A model generated the notes under the pieces. That model did not search any database. It worked only from the letters and a program-made list of their open reading frames with translations, and was not told the DNA's origin. The translations under genes were made by a program, and so were the position numbers. This document shows positions 36,503 to 45,624 of a stretch of DNA of 64,000 bases, piece by piece (position 1 is the first letter of the stretch; each line of letters opens with the position of its first letter). Origin of the DNA: Candidatus Roseilinea sp. NK_OTU-006 (lineage in GTDB: Bacteria > Chloroflexota > Anaerolineae > J036 > Brachytrichaceae); contig NZ_JAAFGM010000002.1 of the NCBI RefSeq assembly GCF_012931985.1, positions 124,001-188,000 on the forward strand, read 5' to 3'.

Positions 36503-37315
36503 ATGGATTTATCCCTGCTGTTCAAAGCGCTCGTCATGGGCATCGTCGAGGGCCTCACCGAATTCCTCCCCATCTCTTCCACGGGCCACCTCATCGTCGC
36601 AGGCGCGTTGATCGGGTTCCCTGAAGCGATCGCTGCGACGTTCGAGATCTTCATCCAGCTCGGCGCCATCCTGGCCGTCGTCGTTTACTTCGTGCGCGAC
36701 CTGCTCGATCTGTTGCGGCGGGCGACGCGCGACCCGCGCGCGCGGCGCGCGCTGGTCAACGTGGCGATCGCGTTCATTCCGGCGGCGGTCGTCGGCGCGC
36801 TGTTTCACCGCTCCATCAAAGACTACTTGTTCAATCCGCTCACGGTCGCGTCAGCGCTGATGGTCGGGGGCGTCATCATGTTGATCGTGGAGTGGCGACC
36901 GCGTCGGGCGACGACGCACGAGATAGAGGACGCGCACTGGCGACAAGCGCTGGCCGTCGGCCTCGCGCAGGTCGCCTCGCTTTGGCCGGGCTTCTCGCGG
37001 TCGGCGTCTACCCTCATCGGCGGCTTGCTGGCCGGCATGGATCGGCCCACGGCCCTGCGCTTTTCGTTCTATCTTTCTATTCCCACGATGCTGGCGGCCA
37101 CCGTGTTCGACTTCGCGCGCAACCTGGACGCCATTCAACCGACCGAGCTGCCGGCCTTCGCCGTCGGACTGGTCACCGCTTTCCTCGTCGCGCTTGTCGT
37201 CATCCGGTTCCTTCTCAGCTACGTCGCCCGGCACGACCTGAAACCCTTCGCCGGGTATCGTATCGCTGTTGGCGTGATGTTGCTCGCACTGGCCGCTGCT
37301 GGCTTCTTTGAGTGA
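36503..37315 (+). CDS. uppP: Undecaprenyl-diphosphate phosphatase
   Basis: A 270-residue BacA/UppP membrane enzyme removing phosphate from C55-PP to recycle the lipid carrier of peptidoglycan and glycan synthesis. GIVEGLTEFLPISSTGHL (residues 12-30) is the first active-site block, and LWPGFSRSASTLIGGLLAGM (near 160-178) is the second, with Glu, Ser, His and Arg in place. About eight membrane helices are visible. Length normal. Standalone gene; the same window has uppS, which makes the substrate. Confidence 0.96.
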   Translation: MDLSLLFKALVMGIVEGLTEFLPISSTGHLIVAGALIGFPEAIAATFEIFIQLGAILAVVVYFVRDLLDLLRRATRDPRARRALVNVAIAFIPAAVVGALFHRSIKDYLFNPLTVASALMVGGVIMLIVEWRPRRATTHEIEDAHWRQALAVGLAQVASLWPGFSRSASTLIGGLLAGMDRPTALRFSFYLSIPTMLAATVFDFARNLDAIQPTELPAFAVGLVTAFLVALVVIRFLLSYVARHDLKPFAGYRIAVGVMLLALAAAGFFE

Positions 37316-37325
37316 CGTTGTGTTG

Positions 37326-37376
37326 GACGAATGTCATACCCACCTATGACAAAACGTCACTGACGGGACAAACGTC
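37326..37376. repeat. Three direct repeats GACRAAxxGTC upstream of the bc operon
   Basis: GACGAATGTC (37326), GACAAAACGTC (37348) and GACAAACGTC (37367), 22 and 19 bp apart, just before a TATATT box at 37382. They look like regulator binding sites, though the protein is unknown. Confidence 0.45.
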
Positions 37377-37381
37377 TCGTG

Positions 37382-37387
37382 ATATAT
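37382..37387 (+). promoter_or_regulatory. Candidate -10 box (TATATT) of the bc operon
   Basis: TATATT follows the third GACAAACGTC copy, with a ~140-nt leader before the Rieske gene. The remaining leader holds no obvious structure. Confidence 0.4.
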
Positions 37388-37530
37388 TGCGCATCGGTCC
37401 GAGAGCGCCCTGGCGCATGCGGGCGCAGTCTGGCGAGGGATCTGCGCGAAGTGAGGCGATAGCGCCCGAGCATAGCGCTTGGCGAGTCGCTAGGTCACAC
37501 AGCGCAAACGACGACTTTGAAGGAGTGTCC

Positions 37531-38340
37531 ATGACAGAGACAACGGAACCTAAGGGAGTAACGGCTTCTCAACCCACTGGCGGCGCTCAGCCCGCAGCCG
37601 AACAGGCGACCGGTAAGGTTGCGGACAAAGCGCCCCCTGCCGTTGAGAGCACGGCGAAAGCAGCGGCTCCCAATCCTGCGCAGCCGGCTGCAGGCGCCGC
37701 AAAGTCGGCAACGGCATCAGCGGGTGCAAAGCCGGCGGCGGCGGCCAAGCCCGCAGCGGCAAGCGCAGCGCCAAAACCGGCCGCCGCTCCGAAGGAGAAA
37801 GAAGCGGAAGCGCCGGCGGCTGCGCCGAAAGGCGTGACGCGGCGGGAGTTCCTCAACTACGTGTGGGGCGCGTCCATGGCGCTCTTCTTGGCGCAATTCG
37901 GCGGCATCACATTCTTCTTTGCCATGCCGCGCTTTCGCGCCGGCGAATTCGGCGGCAAGATCACCGTGCGCGCCGATGAATTCCCGCAGCCCAACCAAGC
38001 GCCGGTCTCGAACAACGCCGGCAAGTTCTGGTTGGTGCACACCGACGCCGGCATTAACGCGCTGTATAAAATCTGCACCCATCTCGGCTGCATCTTCCCA
38101 TGGAGCGACGCGGCGAAAATTTTCGCTTGCCCGTGTCACGGTTCGCAGTTCAAGCTTGACGGCACTTACATCGCCGGGCCTGCGCCGCGCGATCTGGATC
38201 GTTTCACCTTCGAGGTGCTCGACGCCAACGGCAATGTCATCGCCGCATCTACGGATGGTCAACCCATCCCGATGCCGCCGGGCGCCGACACCGTGGTCGT
38301 CAACACCGGACAGAAAATCCTGGGCAAATCGCATTTTTAA
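37531..38340 (+). CDS. Rieske iron-sulfur subunit of the cytochrome bc complex, with long Ala/Lys/Pro-rich N-terminus
   Basis: A 269-residue quinol:cytochrome c reductase Rieske protein. Cluster ligands are C-T-H in CTHLGC (near 185) and CPCHGS (near 205), with the disulfide cysteines in place. A Tat-like RREFLNYVWGAS (near 110) precedes one membrane helix. Residues 1-105 are low-complexity (Ala, Pro, Lys, Gln, Thr, for instance KPAAAAKPAAASAAPKPAAA) and would be cytoplasmic. Start chosen at 37531, with AAGGAG upstream. The order Rieske, cytochrome b, dihaem c forms the operon. Confidence 0.92.
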   Translation: MTETTEPKGVTASQPTGGAQPAAEQATGKVADKAPPAVESTAKAAAPNPAQPAAGAAKSATASAGAKPAAAAKPAAASAAPKPAAAPKEKEAEAPAAAPKGVTRREFLNYVWGASMALFLAQFGGITFFFAMPRFRAGEFGGKITVRADEFPQPNQAPVSNNAGKFWLVHTDAGINALYKICTHLGCIFPWSDAAKIFACPCHGSQFKLDGTYIAGPAPRDLDRFTFEVLDANGNVIAASTDGQPIPMPPGADTVVVNTGQKILGKSHF

Positions 38341-38403
38341 TAATGCAGGGACTGAGATCGTATCGTGTTGTGTTCATGAGAGTAACGAGGAGGTAAAACC
38401 GAT

Positions 38404-40089
38404 ATGGCCATTGTTGGACAGAAACTGGTCAAGCAGATTCAGGCCACCGGCCTGAAGGCGACGATGGCGCAGCGCCTGGATGACGCGTTCACCCGTTTCA
38501 CGGCAGGTTTGTCATGGAACGACGTGCGCGGCGTTTTGCGCGGCGATCCTCCGGCCAAACCGAACCCGCGTGTGAAGCCGCACACCGAGGGGTTCTGGTT
38601 CCACATCCGCCCGACGTTCTATCACGAAGCCGTCACTACACTGTATCCCACCTTCCGCCTAGGCCTGCTCTCGGCGCTGTTCTTCACCTTCGAGATCATC
38701 ACCGGCATCTTCCTGATGATCTTCTACACGCCATCGCCCACCTATGCCTACGGCAACATGCTTGACATCCTCACTAACGTGCCGTTCGGCAAGTTCGTGC
38801 GCGATCTTCACCGCCTGGGCGCGGAGGCCATGGTGATCATCGTCACGCTCCACATGGTGCGCACCTTCGTCACCGGTTCATACAAGAAGCCGCGCCAGTT
38901 CACCTGGTTCACCGGCGTGGTGCTGCTCGTCGTCACGCTGTTCTTGTCGTTCAGCGGCTACCTGCTGCCGTGGGATCAGCTTGCGTTCTGGGCCGTGACG
39001 ATCGGCACCTCCATGGCGGATGCTGTGCCCGGCATTGGCCCACAGCTCAACCTGCTACTTCGCGGCGCGCCTGACATCGGCGCTGGCGGCTTGCTGCGCT
39101 TCTACCTCTTCCACGTCGTGCTGTTCCCGCTGATCGGCGTGATCTTCGTCGCAGTGCACTACTACAAGGTCGTGCGCTTCGGCATCAGCCTGCCGCCGGA
39201 GATGGAAGCCATCGGTGAAGACACTGCCCGCAAAGTGCCTCCGGAGAAGCGTGTGAACTTCTTGCCGGACATCCTCACCAACGAACTGATGTACGCCGGC
39301 GTGGCGTTTGCCATTCTGGCCATCTCCTGCGCGACGTGGTACTCCGCCCCGCTGGAGCATCACGCCGACCCGCTGGTGACGCCCAATCACACCGTGGCGC
39401 CGTGGTATTTCTACTGGTTGCAGGGTCTGCTCAAGATCCCGCACATGATTCCGCTCCTGCCCAGCGGCATTGCCGGCGAGGTGGATCGCTTCTTCGCCAA
39501 CGTCTTCGGCCTGACGCCGAAGGTGTTCTGGGGCGTGATCGTCGGCCCGTTGATGTTTGCCCTGCTGTTCGTCCTGCCCTACATTGATCCAAACCCGAGC
39601 CGCCGCTACGGCGATCGGAAGGTGATGCTCACCTTCGGCGCGCTCTTCGCCGCTGCGATCATCTACCTATCGCTGGCCGGCATTCCCACCGGTGTGCCGA
39701 TCACCGGCTTCGGCTACGTGGGCGGCGACCCTGCCTCAGAGGTCGGACAGGCCTTCATCCCTGATGAGGGCGTTGGCCCCGTGCGCCGGTTGCCCTATGA
39801 GGCGTATGTGGTCGGTAAGTTCGACATCAACGCCCAACCCAACACCGGCTCGGCAGGTCTGGATCGGCTCATCCGCGACATCCACAACGACATGGAGGCG
39901 CGCAAAGCCCGGCCTGATCCGTTGGGCAAGATGCTCTCTGCCGACGCCAGCGGGTCACTGGAGGTGAAGCAGATCCAATCCAACCTTCGACAGATCATCA
40001 TTACCATTGACTACACCGACGTGAACGGCGCACCGGCGCAATTCAAGAAGTACACCTTCCTGCATGCCGGCTCAGGGTATGCAGATTGA
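38404..40089 (+). CDS. Cytochrome b of the bc complex
   Basis: A 561-residue cytochrome b that carries quinol oxidation and reduction sites. Haem-ligand histidines come in pairs: [18 protein letters not shown] (near 136-152) and [21 protein letters not shown] (near 235-254). The Qo loop has [12 protein letters not shown] rather than PEWY. About eight to nine helices are seen in residues 75-430. The C-terminal ~130 residues ([13 protein letters not shown] onwards) are a soluble extension without known cytochrome b similarity. It begins 63 nt after the Rieske gene, and the cytochrome c gene starts 12 nt after it. Confidence 0.94.
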   Translation: MAIVGQKLVKQIQATGLKATMAQRLDDAFTRFTAGLSWNDVRGVLRGDPPAKPNPRVKPHTEGFWFHIRPTFYHEAVTTLYPTFRLGLLSALFFTFEIITGIFLMIFYTPSPTYAYGNMLDILTNVPFGKFVRDLHRLGAEAMVIIVTLHMVRTFVTGSYKKPRQFTWFTGVVLLVVTLFLSFSGYLLPWDQLAFWAVTIGTSMADAVPGIGPQLNLLLRGAPDIGAGGLLRFYLFHVVLFPLIGVIFVAVHYYKVVRFGISLPPEMEAIGEDTARKVPPEKRVNFLPDILTNELMYAGVAFAILAISCATWYSAPLEHHADPLVTPNHTVAPWYFYWLQGLLKIPHMIPLLPSGIAGEVDRFFANVFGLTPKVFWGVIVGPLMFALLFVLPYIDPNPSRRYGDRKVMLTFGALFAAAIIYLSLAGIPTGVPITGFGYVGGDPASEVGQAFIPDEGVGPVRRLPYEAYVVGKFDINAQPNTGSAGLDRLIRDIHNDMEARKARPDPLGKMLSADASGSLEVKQIQSNLRQIIITIDYTDVNGAPAQFKKYTFLHAGSGYAD

Positions 40090-40101
40090 GGATGGCGTTT
40101 G

Positions 40102-41061
40102 ATGAGCATCGTTAAGAAGATCATTACCTTTCGTCCCAGCTTTACCGTACGCATCCTGACCGGCCTGATCAGCATGCTCATCCTGCTGAGCGTGTGCACG
40201 TTCATCGGCCTGGCCGACCAGACGCGCCTGAACGTGCGAGCAGCGCAGTTTGATAGCCGCGCGGTCGAGGCCGGCGCGAAGGTGTACTTCGATCAATGCG
40301 CGCGCTGTCACGGGGTCAACGGCGAAGGTGTGGAGGGTTTGGGTCCAGCCTTGGCCAGCGAGCACTTCGTCGGGCGCATCGAACTCGTGACCGACGCCAT
40401 GCAGCAGCAATCCATCCGGGTGATTAAGCCCAGTGAGCGCCTCAAGCAGATCGAATGGTCGGGCACGCTGGAGAGCTACATCGAGAGCGTCACCGCCGCC
40501 GGCCTGCCGGTCAAGACCAGCAACTTGTGGGACGTCACGCATCCGACGTTCAGCGAGCGCTTCGGCGGGCCGCTGCGCGAAGACCAGATCCGTGACGTGA
40601 CGCGCTTCATCATCAACTACGGCCTCGACCCACTGCCCAACGACCAGGCCCTCCTGCCACCCGCACCCGGCGAAGGCATGGCGCCGCGCCCCACCCCTGT
40701 GCCGCTCACCCCTGCACAGGAGGCCGGCAAGCAGGTCTATGTGGCCAAAGGTTGCACTGCCTGCCACGCCATTCGCGGCGTAGGTGCGCAAGGCGCCATC
40801 GGCCCCAACCTGAACAAGATAGGGGCAGTGGCGGAGGAACGCATCGCCAGCGAGAGCTACAAGACCAACCTGAAGGATCAACCCCCTGCCACCACCGGCG
40901 CGGAGTACATCCGCCAATCCATCCTGTACCCGAATGCCTACGTTGTGGCGCAATGTCCGCAGGGCCCTTGCCCGGCCGGCGTGATGCCGCAGAACTATGC
41001 GCAACAGTTGACGCCGGAAGAGCTGGACAACCTGGTGGACTATCTGAACTCGCTCAGATAA
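40102..41061 (+). CDS. Dihaem cytochrome c subunit of the bc complex
   Basis: A 319-residue membrane-anchored protein with one N-terminal helix (near 12-33, VRILTGLISMLILLSVCTFIG) and two CxxCH haem sites: CARCH near residue 67 and CTACH near 218. The distal ligand methionines lie in the second halves of the domains (VMPQNYAQQ near the end for the second). The arrangement matches dihaem QcrC-like partners found in bc complexes of Actinobacteria and Chloroflexota, taking electrons from the Rieske protein. I took the ATG at 40102. A strong terminator follows, so the operon ends here. Confidence 0.93.
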   Translation: MSIVKKIITFRPSFTVRILTGLISMLILLSVCTFIGLADQTRLNVRAAQFDSRAVEAGAKVYFDQCARCHGVNGEGVEGLGPALASEHFVGRIELVTDAMQQQSIRVIKPSERLKQIEWSGTLESYIESVTAAGLPVKTSNLWDVTHPTFSERFGGPLREDQIRDVTRFIINYGLDPLPNDQALLPPAPGEGMAPRPTPVPLTPAQEAGKQVYVAKGCTACHAIRGVGAQGAIGPNLNKIGAVAEERIASESYKTNLKDQPPATTGAEYIRQSILYPNAYVVAQCPQGPCPAGVMPQNYAQQLTPEELDNLVDYLNSLR

Positions 41062-41083
41062 GCATTGTCCTCAAGCGTGAGCG

Positions 41084-41117
41084 AAAGGGCGGGCCTTCAA
41101 CCCGCCCTTTCTGTTTT
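41084..41117 (+). terminator. Intrinsic terminator of the bc operon
   Basis: AAAGGGCGGG (41084-41093) pairs with CCCGCCCTTT (41101-41110), loop CCTTCAA, then CTGTTTT. Confidence 0.9.
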
Positions 41118-41122
41118 CGCCG

Positions 41123-41128
41123 GATAAT
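41123..41128 (+). promoter_or_regulatory. -10 box (GATAAT) of MFS gene, leaderless type
   Basis: GATAAT ends 8 nt before the ATG at 41137, right after the bc-operon terminator. Confidence 0.45.
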
Positions 41129-41136
41129 GCGCGATC

Positions 41137-42399
41137 ATGTCCTCCTCCCATCCGGCTTCCTTGCTGCGCGTCACGATCGGGCTAATGCTGGCGCAGAGCT
41201 TGGCGCAGGCCGCTTACTCCGCCGCCGTCACGGTGAATACGCTCGCCGCCGTGCAGTTGAGCGGCCAGAAAGCGCTGGCCGGCCTGGCCGGCATGGCGGT
41301 TCTGGGCGGCTCGGCCTTAGCCGCCTATCCGGCCGGCCGCCTGATGGCGCGCTTGGGGCGTCGCTATGGTTTGGTGTTTGGTGCAGCCACAGCATCGCTG
41401 GGCGCGGGCCTGGCCGGCTTCGGCATCGTGCGCGCCAGCTTCTTCGCCTTCCTGTGGGGGCTGTTCGTCATCGGCATGGGGCGCGCTGCGCTCGACCAGA
41501 GCCGCTTCGCCGCAGCCGAGGTTACGCCGCAGGAACGTCGCGCACGCGCGATGAGCTTGGTGATTTGGGGGGCGACCACCGGCGCCGTATCGGGGCCGCT
41601 CTTGGCGGCGCCGGCGGGCAACTGGGCGCTAGCACTGGGCATGAACACCTACGCCGGCCCGCTGCTGCTCACCGCTGCCGGCTATGCGGTGGTTGCCGTG
41701 GTGCTGTGCGTGGCGCTCGCCGTGGACTGGCAGGCGTTGGTGAACCGTGCCGCCGAGCCGGCGACGCGCGCGACACCGACGCCGCCGGGCATCTCCCGCT
41801 CCCAGCAGCGCTCTTTCCGCGAGGCCCTGCGTCAGCCGGCGATGCTCGCTGCGATGGTCGCCATGGCCTGCGGTCAGGCGGCGATGGTGCTCCTGATGGC
41901 TAGCGTGAGCGTGCACATGAGCGATCACGGCCACGACCTGGGTGACATCTCGGCGGTCATCAGCATCCATGTGTTGGGCATGTTCGCCCTCTCGCCGCTG
42001 GTGGGCCAGTTGACCGACCGGTTGGGCCGGCGCGCGGTGATTGTCGCCGGCGCCGTGGTGCTGATGGCCGGCTGCGTCATTGCGCCGTTATCGCTGGATA
42101 CGCCGTGGATCGCGCTGGGGCAGTTCTTCGTTGGCCTGGGATGGAGCGGGTGTTACGTGGCCGGCTCGGCGCTGCTGGCCGATACGCTGGGCGCTGCTGA
42201 GCGCGCCCGGCTGCAGGGCGCCAACGACGCCATCGTCAACGTCGCCTCGGCGGCCGGCAGCCTGGGCAGCGGTCTCTTGCTGGCGGGAGCGGGGTTCACT
42301 GTGCTGGCGGCCGTCGGCTTTGCCGTGGCGCTGCTGCCGTTGTTAGGAGTAAGCTTCACATCGTCAAGGCGAGCCCCTAATGCGCTCCGCACGCATTAG
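41137..42399 (+). CDS. Major facilitator superfamily transporter
   Basis: A 420-residue membrane protein with about twelve hydrophobic helices in two halves. GRLMARLGRRYGLVFGA (near 65-80) is the MFS inter-helix 2-3 motif, DRLGRRAVIVAG (near 285) is its C-terminal counterpart, and a large glycine-rich first helix is typical. It begins shortly after the terminator of the bc operon with a GATAAT box 8 nt before the ATG. Likely a drug or metabolite exporter; substrate unknown. The UbiD gene follows after 35 bp. Confidence 0.87.
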   Translation: MSSSHPASLLRVTIGLMLAQSLAQAAYSAAVTVNTLAAVQLSGQKALAGLAGMAVLGGSALAAYPAGRLMARLGRRYGLVFGAATASLGAGLAGFGIVRASFFAFLWGLFVIGMGRAALDQSRFAAAEVTPQERRARAMSLVIWGATTGAVSGPLLAAPAGNWALALGMNTYAGPLLLTAAGYAVVAVVLCVALAVDWQALVNRAAEPATRATPTPPGISRSQQRSFREALRQPAMLAAMVAMACGQAAMVLLMASVSVHMSDHGHDLGDISAVISIHVLGMFALSPLVGQLTDRLGRRAVIVAGAVVLMAGCVIAPLSLDTPWIALGQFFVGLGWSGCYVAGSALLADTLGAAERARLQGANDAIVNVASAAGSLGSGLLLAGAGFTVLAAVGFAVALLPLLGVSFTSSRRAPNALRTH

Positions 42400-42420
42400 G
42401 CGCCGCCATCCGCCATCTCA

Positions 42421-42426
42421 TACAAT
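42421..42426 (+). promoter_or_regulatory. -10 box (TACAAT) of ubiD-like gene, leaderless type
   Basis: TACAAT ends 8 nt before the ATG at 42435. Confidence 0.5.
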
Positions 42427-42434
42427 CATGCACC

Positions 42435-43847
42435 ATGCACGACATCTGCGACCTGCGTTCCTATATCGCCCTGCTTGACCGGTGCGGCCAACTGATGCGC
42501 ATCATCAAGCCGGTGAACATCATCCACGAAGCCGCCGACATCGGCGCCACCTGCGAGCGGTTGGGTGGGCCGGCGCCTTTGTTCGAGGCGATCTACGAAA
42601 ACGGCGCCGCAACAGGCGCAGATCAGCCTGCTGCAGCTCCGGTGCAAGTGTTCAAAGGCTGGCGGCTGTTCAGCAGCGCCGTGGCCAATCAAACGCGTGT
42701 GGCGTTGGCGCTGGGCTGCGAGCAGAGCGAGGTGACGGCGACCATGGCGCGCGCGCTTGAGCCGGCCAACGCCATCCCGCCGGTTCGCGTGGCCGACGCG
42801 CCGTGGAAGAAGAACCTCATCACCGACCCGGATGCGATTGACGTTCGCCGCTTGCCCATCCCTAAACATGCGGTCGGCGACGGCGGGCGCTTCATCACCG
42901 GCGGCGTCGTCGTCAGCAAACACCCCGAGACCGGCGTGGGCAACCTGGGCTATAACCGCATGGAGATCCTCGGCCCGCGCACCTTCGGCATGAACATCAA
43001 CCAGTGGCGTGATGTGCAACGCGCGCATGCCGCTGCCGAGGCGCAGGGCAAACCGCTCGGCATCGCCGTCGCCATCGGTCTAGACCCAGCGCTGATGATT
43101 GCCGCCGGCTGCAAATATGAAGGCGACGAGAACAACATCGCCGGCGCGATCCGCGGTCGGCCGGTTGAGGTGACGCGCGGCGTCACGGTGGACGTGGATA
43201 CGATCCCCGCACACGCCGAGCTGGTGCTGGAAGGGCACGTGCTGCCCGGCGTGCGCCGCAGCGAAGGCCCGCTGGCCGAGTTCCACGGCTACTACGGCGA
43301 GCCGTGGGAATCGCCGGTGTTTGAGGTGACGGCGATCGGCTATCGCGACGATCCCATCTTCCAGACCATCGTGCCCGGCTGGAACGAGCATATCTACATC
43401 GGCAATGTGCTGCCGCGCGAGCCGTTGCTCATGCGCTTCGTCCGCCATGCCAGCAAGAATGTGCGCGCGGTGCACATCCCGCCCTATACCAACGGCTTCC
43501 TGGTGGTGGTGCAGCTCGACAAAAAGACGAACATGGGCGAGCCGCGCAACGTGGCGCTGGCCGCCTTCGCCGCACACCCCAACTTCCGCGTGTGCGTGGT
43601 GGTCGAGGGCGATGTGAACATCTATGACCCGAGCGATCTGCTCTGGGCGTTGACCACGCGAGTGGACTGGGGACAGGACGTGTTCACCGTGCCGCGCGCG
43701 CAAGGTCACGAGATGGATCCGGCCAACGACAGCAAAGGCATTGGCACGAAGATCGGCATTGATGCAACCTTCGACAAAGGCCGCCGACCCTATGGCCAGC
43801 GCGTGAGTTATCCGATGGTGGAACTGGCGAAGTATCTGGCGGCGTAG
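42435..43847 (+). CDS. UbiD family decarboxylase
   Basis: A 470-residue prenylated-FMN-dependent (de)carboxylase. NLGYNRMEILGPRTFGMNINQ (near 170-190), GLDPALMIAAGC (near 214), and the EGPLAEFHGYYGE segment (near 277-289, with the catalytic glutamates of the E-R-E set) match the family. Reactions range from ubiquinone-precursor decarboxylation to aromatic or alpha,beta-unsaturated acid conversions, and the substrate cannot be chosen. No ubiX homologue lies nearby to make prFMN. Start ATG has a TACAAT box 8 nt before it. Confidence 0.9.
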   Translation: MHDICDLRSYIALLDRCGQLMRIIKPVNIIHEAADIGATCERLGGPAPLFEAIYENGAATGADQPAAAPVQVFKGWRLFSSAVANQTRVALALGCEQSEVTATMARALEPANAIPPVRVADAPWKKNLITDPDAIDVRRLPIPKHAVGDGGRFITGGVVVSKHPETGVGNLGYNRMEILGPRTFGMNINQWRDVQRAHAAAEAQGKPLGIAVAIGLDPALMIAAGCKYEGDENNIAGAIRGRPVEVTRGVTVDVDTIPAHAELVLEGHVLPGVRRSEGPLAEFHGYYGEPWESPVFEVTAIGYRDDPIFQTIVPGWNEHIYIGNVLPREPLLMRFVRHASKNVRAVHIPPYTNGFLVVVQLDKKTNMGEPRNVALAAFAAHPNFRVCVVVEGDVNIYDPSDLLWALTTRVDWGQDVFTVPRAQGHEMDPANDSKGIGTKIGIDATFDKGRRPYGQRVSYPMVELAKYLAA

Positions 43848-43960
43848 CCCCGGCGCTGCTGGCTTAGCGCGCAAATCGAATCTGGGGGCGTCAACTGCGC
43901 CATCGCCCGCTTTTTAACAAGCGATACACCTGCGCGCCGCCGCAGCGGGGCTCGGCATGG

Positions 43961-43966
43961 TAGAAT
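43961..43966 (+). promoter_or_regulatory. rpsB promoter -10 box (TAGAAT)
   Basis: TAGAAT with a predicted start near 43973, leaving a leader of about 113 nt. The leader carries a GCCGG hairpin near its start and AAGGAG before the ATG. S2-binding autoregulation is a possibility but not shown. Confidence 0.5.
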
Positions 43967-44085
43967 CGCCCCCGGCGCAAAGCCGGAAATATCACATCAT
44001 GCGCTTCGATGGTTGAGGCCTGTTCCACTTGCGGAATCCGAAAACCACGTGAGAGGCGCAGAGGAATCCAAGGAGAAAACCGCCT

Positions 44086-44913
44086 ATGCCCGTTGTCCCC
44101 ATGAAGGCGCTCCTCGAAACGGGAGTGCACTTCGGCCATCGCACCAAGCGATGGCATCCCAAGATGAAGCCGTATATCTTCACCGAGAGAAACGGCGTGC
44201 ATATCATTGATCTACAACAAACCATTGTCGCCATTGACGAAGCCGCGGCGCTGATTCGCGACATTGTCGCACGCGGCGGCACAGTCCTTTTCATCGGCAC
44301 CAAGCGCCAGGCGCAAGAGCCGATCATGACTCAAGCGCAACGCGCCGGCCAGCCTTACATTACCGAACGCTTCCTCGGCGGCACGCTGACCAACTGGCGC
44401 ACCATCAAATCCCGCCTGGATCGCCTGGCCGAGCTGGAAGCGATGCGAGAGCGCGGCGAGTTGGAACGCTTCACCAAGAAGGAAGCGTTGTTGATCACGC
44501 GCGAGATCGAACGGCTGAACCGGCGCATGGGCGGCATCAAAACTATGCGCCGCTTGCCGGATGCGCTGTTCGTTGTGGATGTTGGCCGCGAAGCGAACGC
44601 AGTCAAAGAGGCCAACCGGCTGGGCATCCCCGTCATCGCTATGGTAGACACCAATTGCGACCCCGAGGGCGTGGACTACGTGATCCCCGCGAACGATGAC
44701 GCCATCCGCGCCATCAAGTTGATCGTCGAGGCGATGGCCAATGCGGCGCTGGAAGGCCTGGCCCTGCGCAAGAATGCGGATGAGGTTGCGGCCGTTGCCA
44801 GCGTCGAGGAGAAGGCCGCCGCCGGAGAAGGCGCCCACACCGGTGAATTGGCGCTGGACGACGAAATGCTGTTGCGCTCGTTCGCCCCCGACCTGGAAGA
44901 GGATGAAGAATAA
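44086..44913 (+). CDS. rpsB: 30S ribosomal protein S2
   Basis: A 275-residue S2 protein of the small subunit. [41 protein letters not shown] (near 5-45) is the diagnostic start, followed by [12 protein letters not shown] and [17 protein letters not shown]. The C-terminus is a short acidic tail ending DLEEDEE. It heads the rpsB-tsf-pyrH-frr-uppS-cdsA set, which is the common order in many bacteria. tsf begins 18 nt downstream. Confidence 0.98.
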   Translation: MPVVPMKALLETGVHFGHRTKRWHPKMKPYIFTERNGVHIIDLQQTIVAIDEAAALIRDIVARGGTVLFIGTKRQAQEPIMTQAQRAGQPYITERFLGGTLTNWRTIKSRLDRLAELEAMRERGELERFTKKEALLITREIERLNRRMGGIKTMRRLPDALFVVDVGREANAVKEANRLGIPVIAMVDTNCDPEGVDYVIPANDDAIRAIKLIVEAMANAALEGLALRKNADEVAAVASVEEKAAAGEGAHTGELALDDEMLLRSFAPDLEEDEE

Positions 44914-44931
44914 AGACCGGAGTGAACGAAG

Positions 44932-45531
44932 ATGGCAATCACAGCAGAGATGGTGAAACAACTGCGCGAACAGACCGGCGCAGGCATGATGGACAGCAAA
45001 AAAGCCCTGGAGCAATTCGGCGGCGACATGGCGAAGGCGGCTGCCTGGTTGAAGGAGAAGGGTTTAGCCGCTGCGGAGAAGAAAGCGTCGCGCGAAGCCA
45101 AAGAGGGGATGATCGAGGTGTACTCGCACATGGGCGGCCGGCTGGCCGTGATGGTCGAGGTCAACTGCGAGACCGACTTTGTGGCGCGCATGTCCGAGTT
45201 CCGCGAATTAGCGCACAACCTGGCGCTGCAAATCGCGTCAGCCGCGCCAACCTATGTGAAGAAGGAAGACGTGCCCGCCGAGGTCATCGCGGCGCAGACG
45301 GCCAAATTTAAGGAGGACGCCATCGCCGAGGGCAAAAAGCCCGAGATCGCTGAGCGCATTGCCGCCGGGCGCATGGAGAAGTTCTATCAAGACCACGTGC
45401 TCATGGAACAGGTCTTCGTCAAAGACGACAAGGTCAAAGTGAAAGACCTGATCGCCGCCGCCATCGCAAAATGTGGCGAAAACATCCAAGTGCGAAGGTT
45501 CGTCCGGTATCAGCTCGGCGAAGAGAGCTAA
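44932..45531 (+). CDS. tsf: Elongation factor Ts
   Basis: A 199-residue EF-Ts that exchanges GDP on EF-Tu. MVKQLREQTGAGMMDSKKALEQFGGDMAKAAAWL (residues 5-38) is the N-terminal UBA-like domain, and VEVNCETDFVARMSEF (near 78-93) carries the TDFV tripeptide loop that displaces magnesium. The protein is the short form with a single core subdomain, as in Thermus and Cyanobacteria. A strong terminator follows directly. Confidence 0.97.
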   Translation: MAITAEMVKQLREQTGAGMMDSKKALEQFGGDMAKAAAWLKEKGLAAAEKKASREAKEGMIEVYSHMGGRLAVMVEVNCETDFVARMSEFRELAHNLALQIASAAPTYVKKEDVPAEVIAAQTAKFKEDAIAEGKKPEIAERIAAGRMEKFYQDHVLMEQVFVKDDKVKVKDLIAAAIAKCGENIQVRRFVRYQLGEES

Positions 45532-45536
45532 ACGAT

Positions 45537-45567
45537 TAAAAAGGGCATTTGAAATGCCCTTTTTATT
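45537..45567 (+). terminator. Intrinsic terminator after tsf
   Basis: AAAAAGGGCAT (45538-45548) pairs with ATGCCCTTTTT (45554-45564), 5-nt loop, ending in T-rich sequence. It probably separates rpsB-tsf from pyrH. Confidence 0.9.
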
Positions 45568-45624
45568 TGCAACGCGGCCGGCGCATGCGATGCGCAGCGG
45601 CTCATGTGAAAGGAAGTAAGCGCT

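Noticed and set aside
37620-37800. Rieske N-terminal Ala/Lys/Pro tract considered as a separate repeat array
   Set aside because: The DNA units are not tandem copies; it is low-complexity coding sequence.
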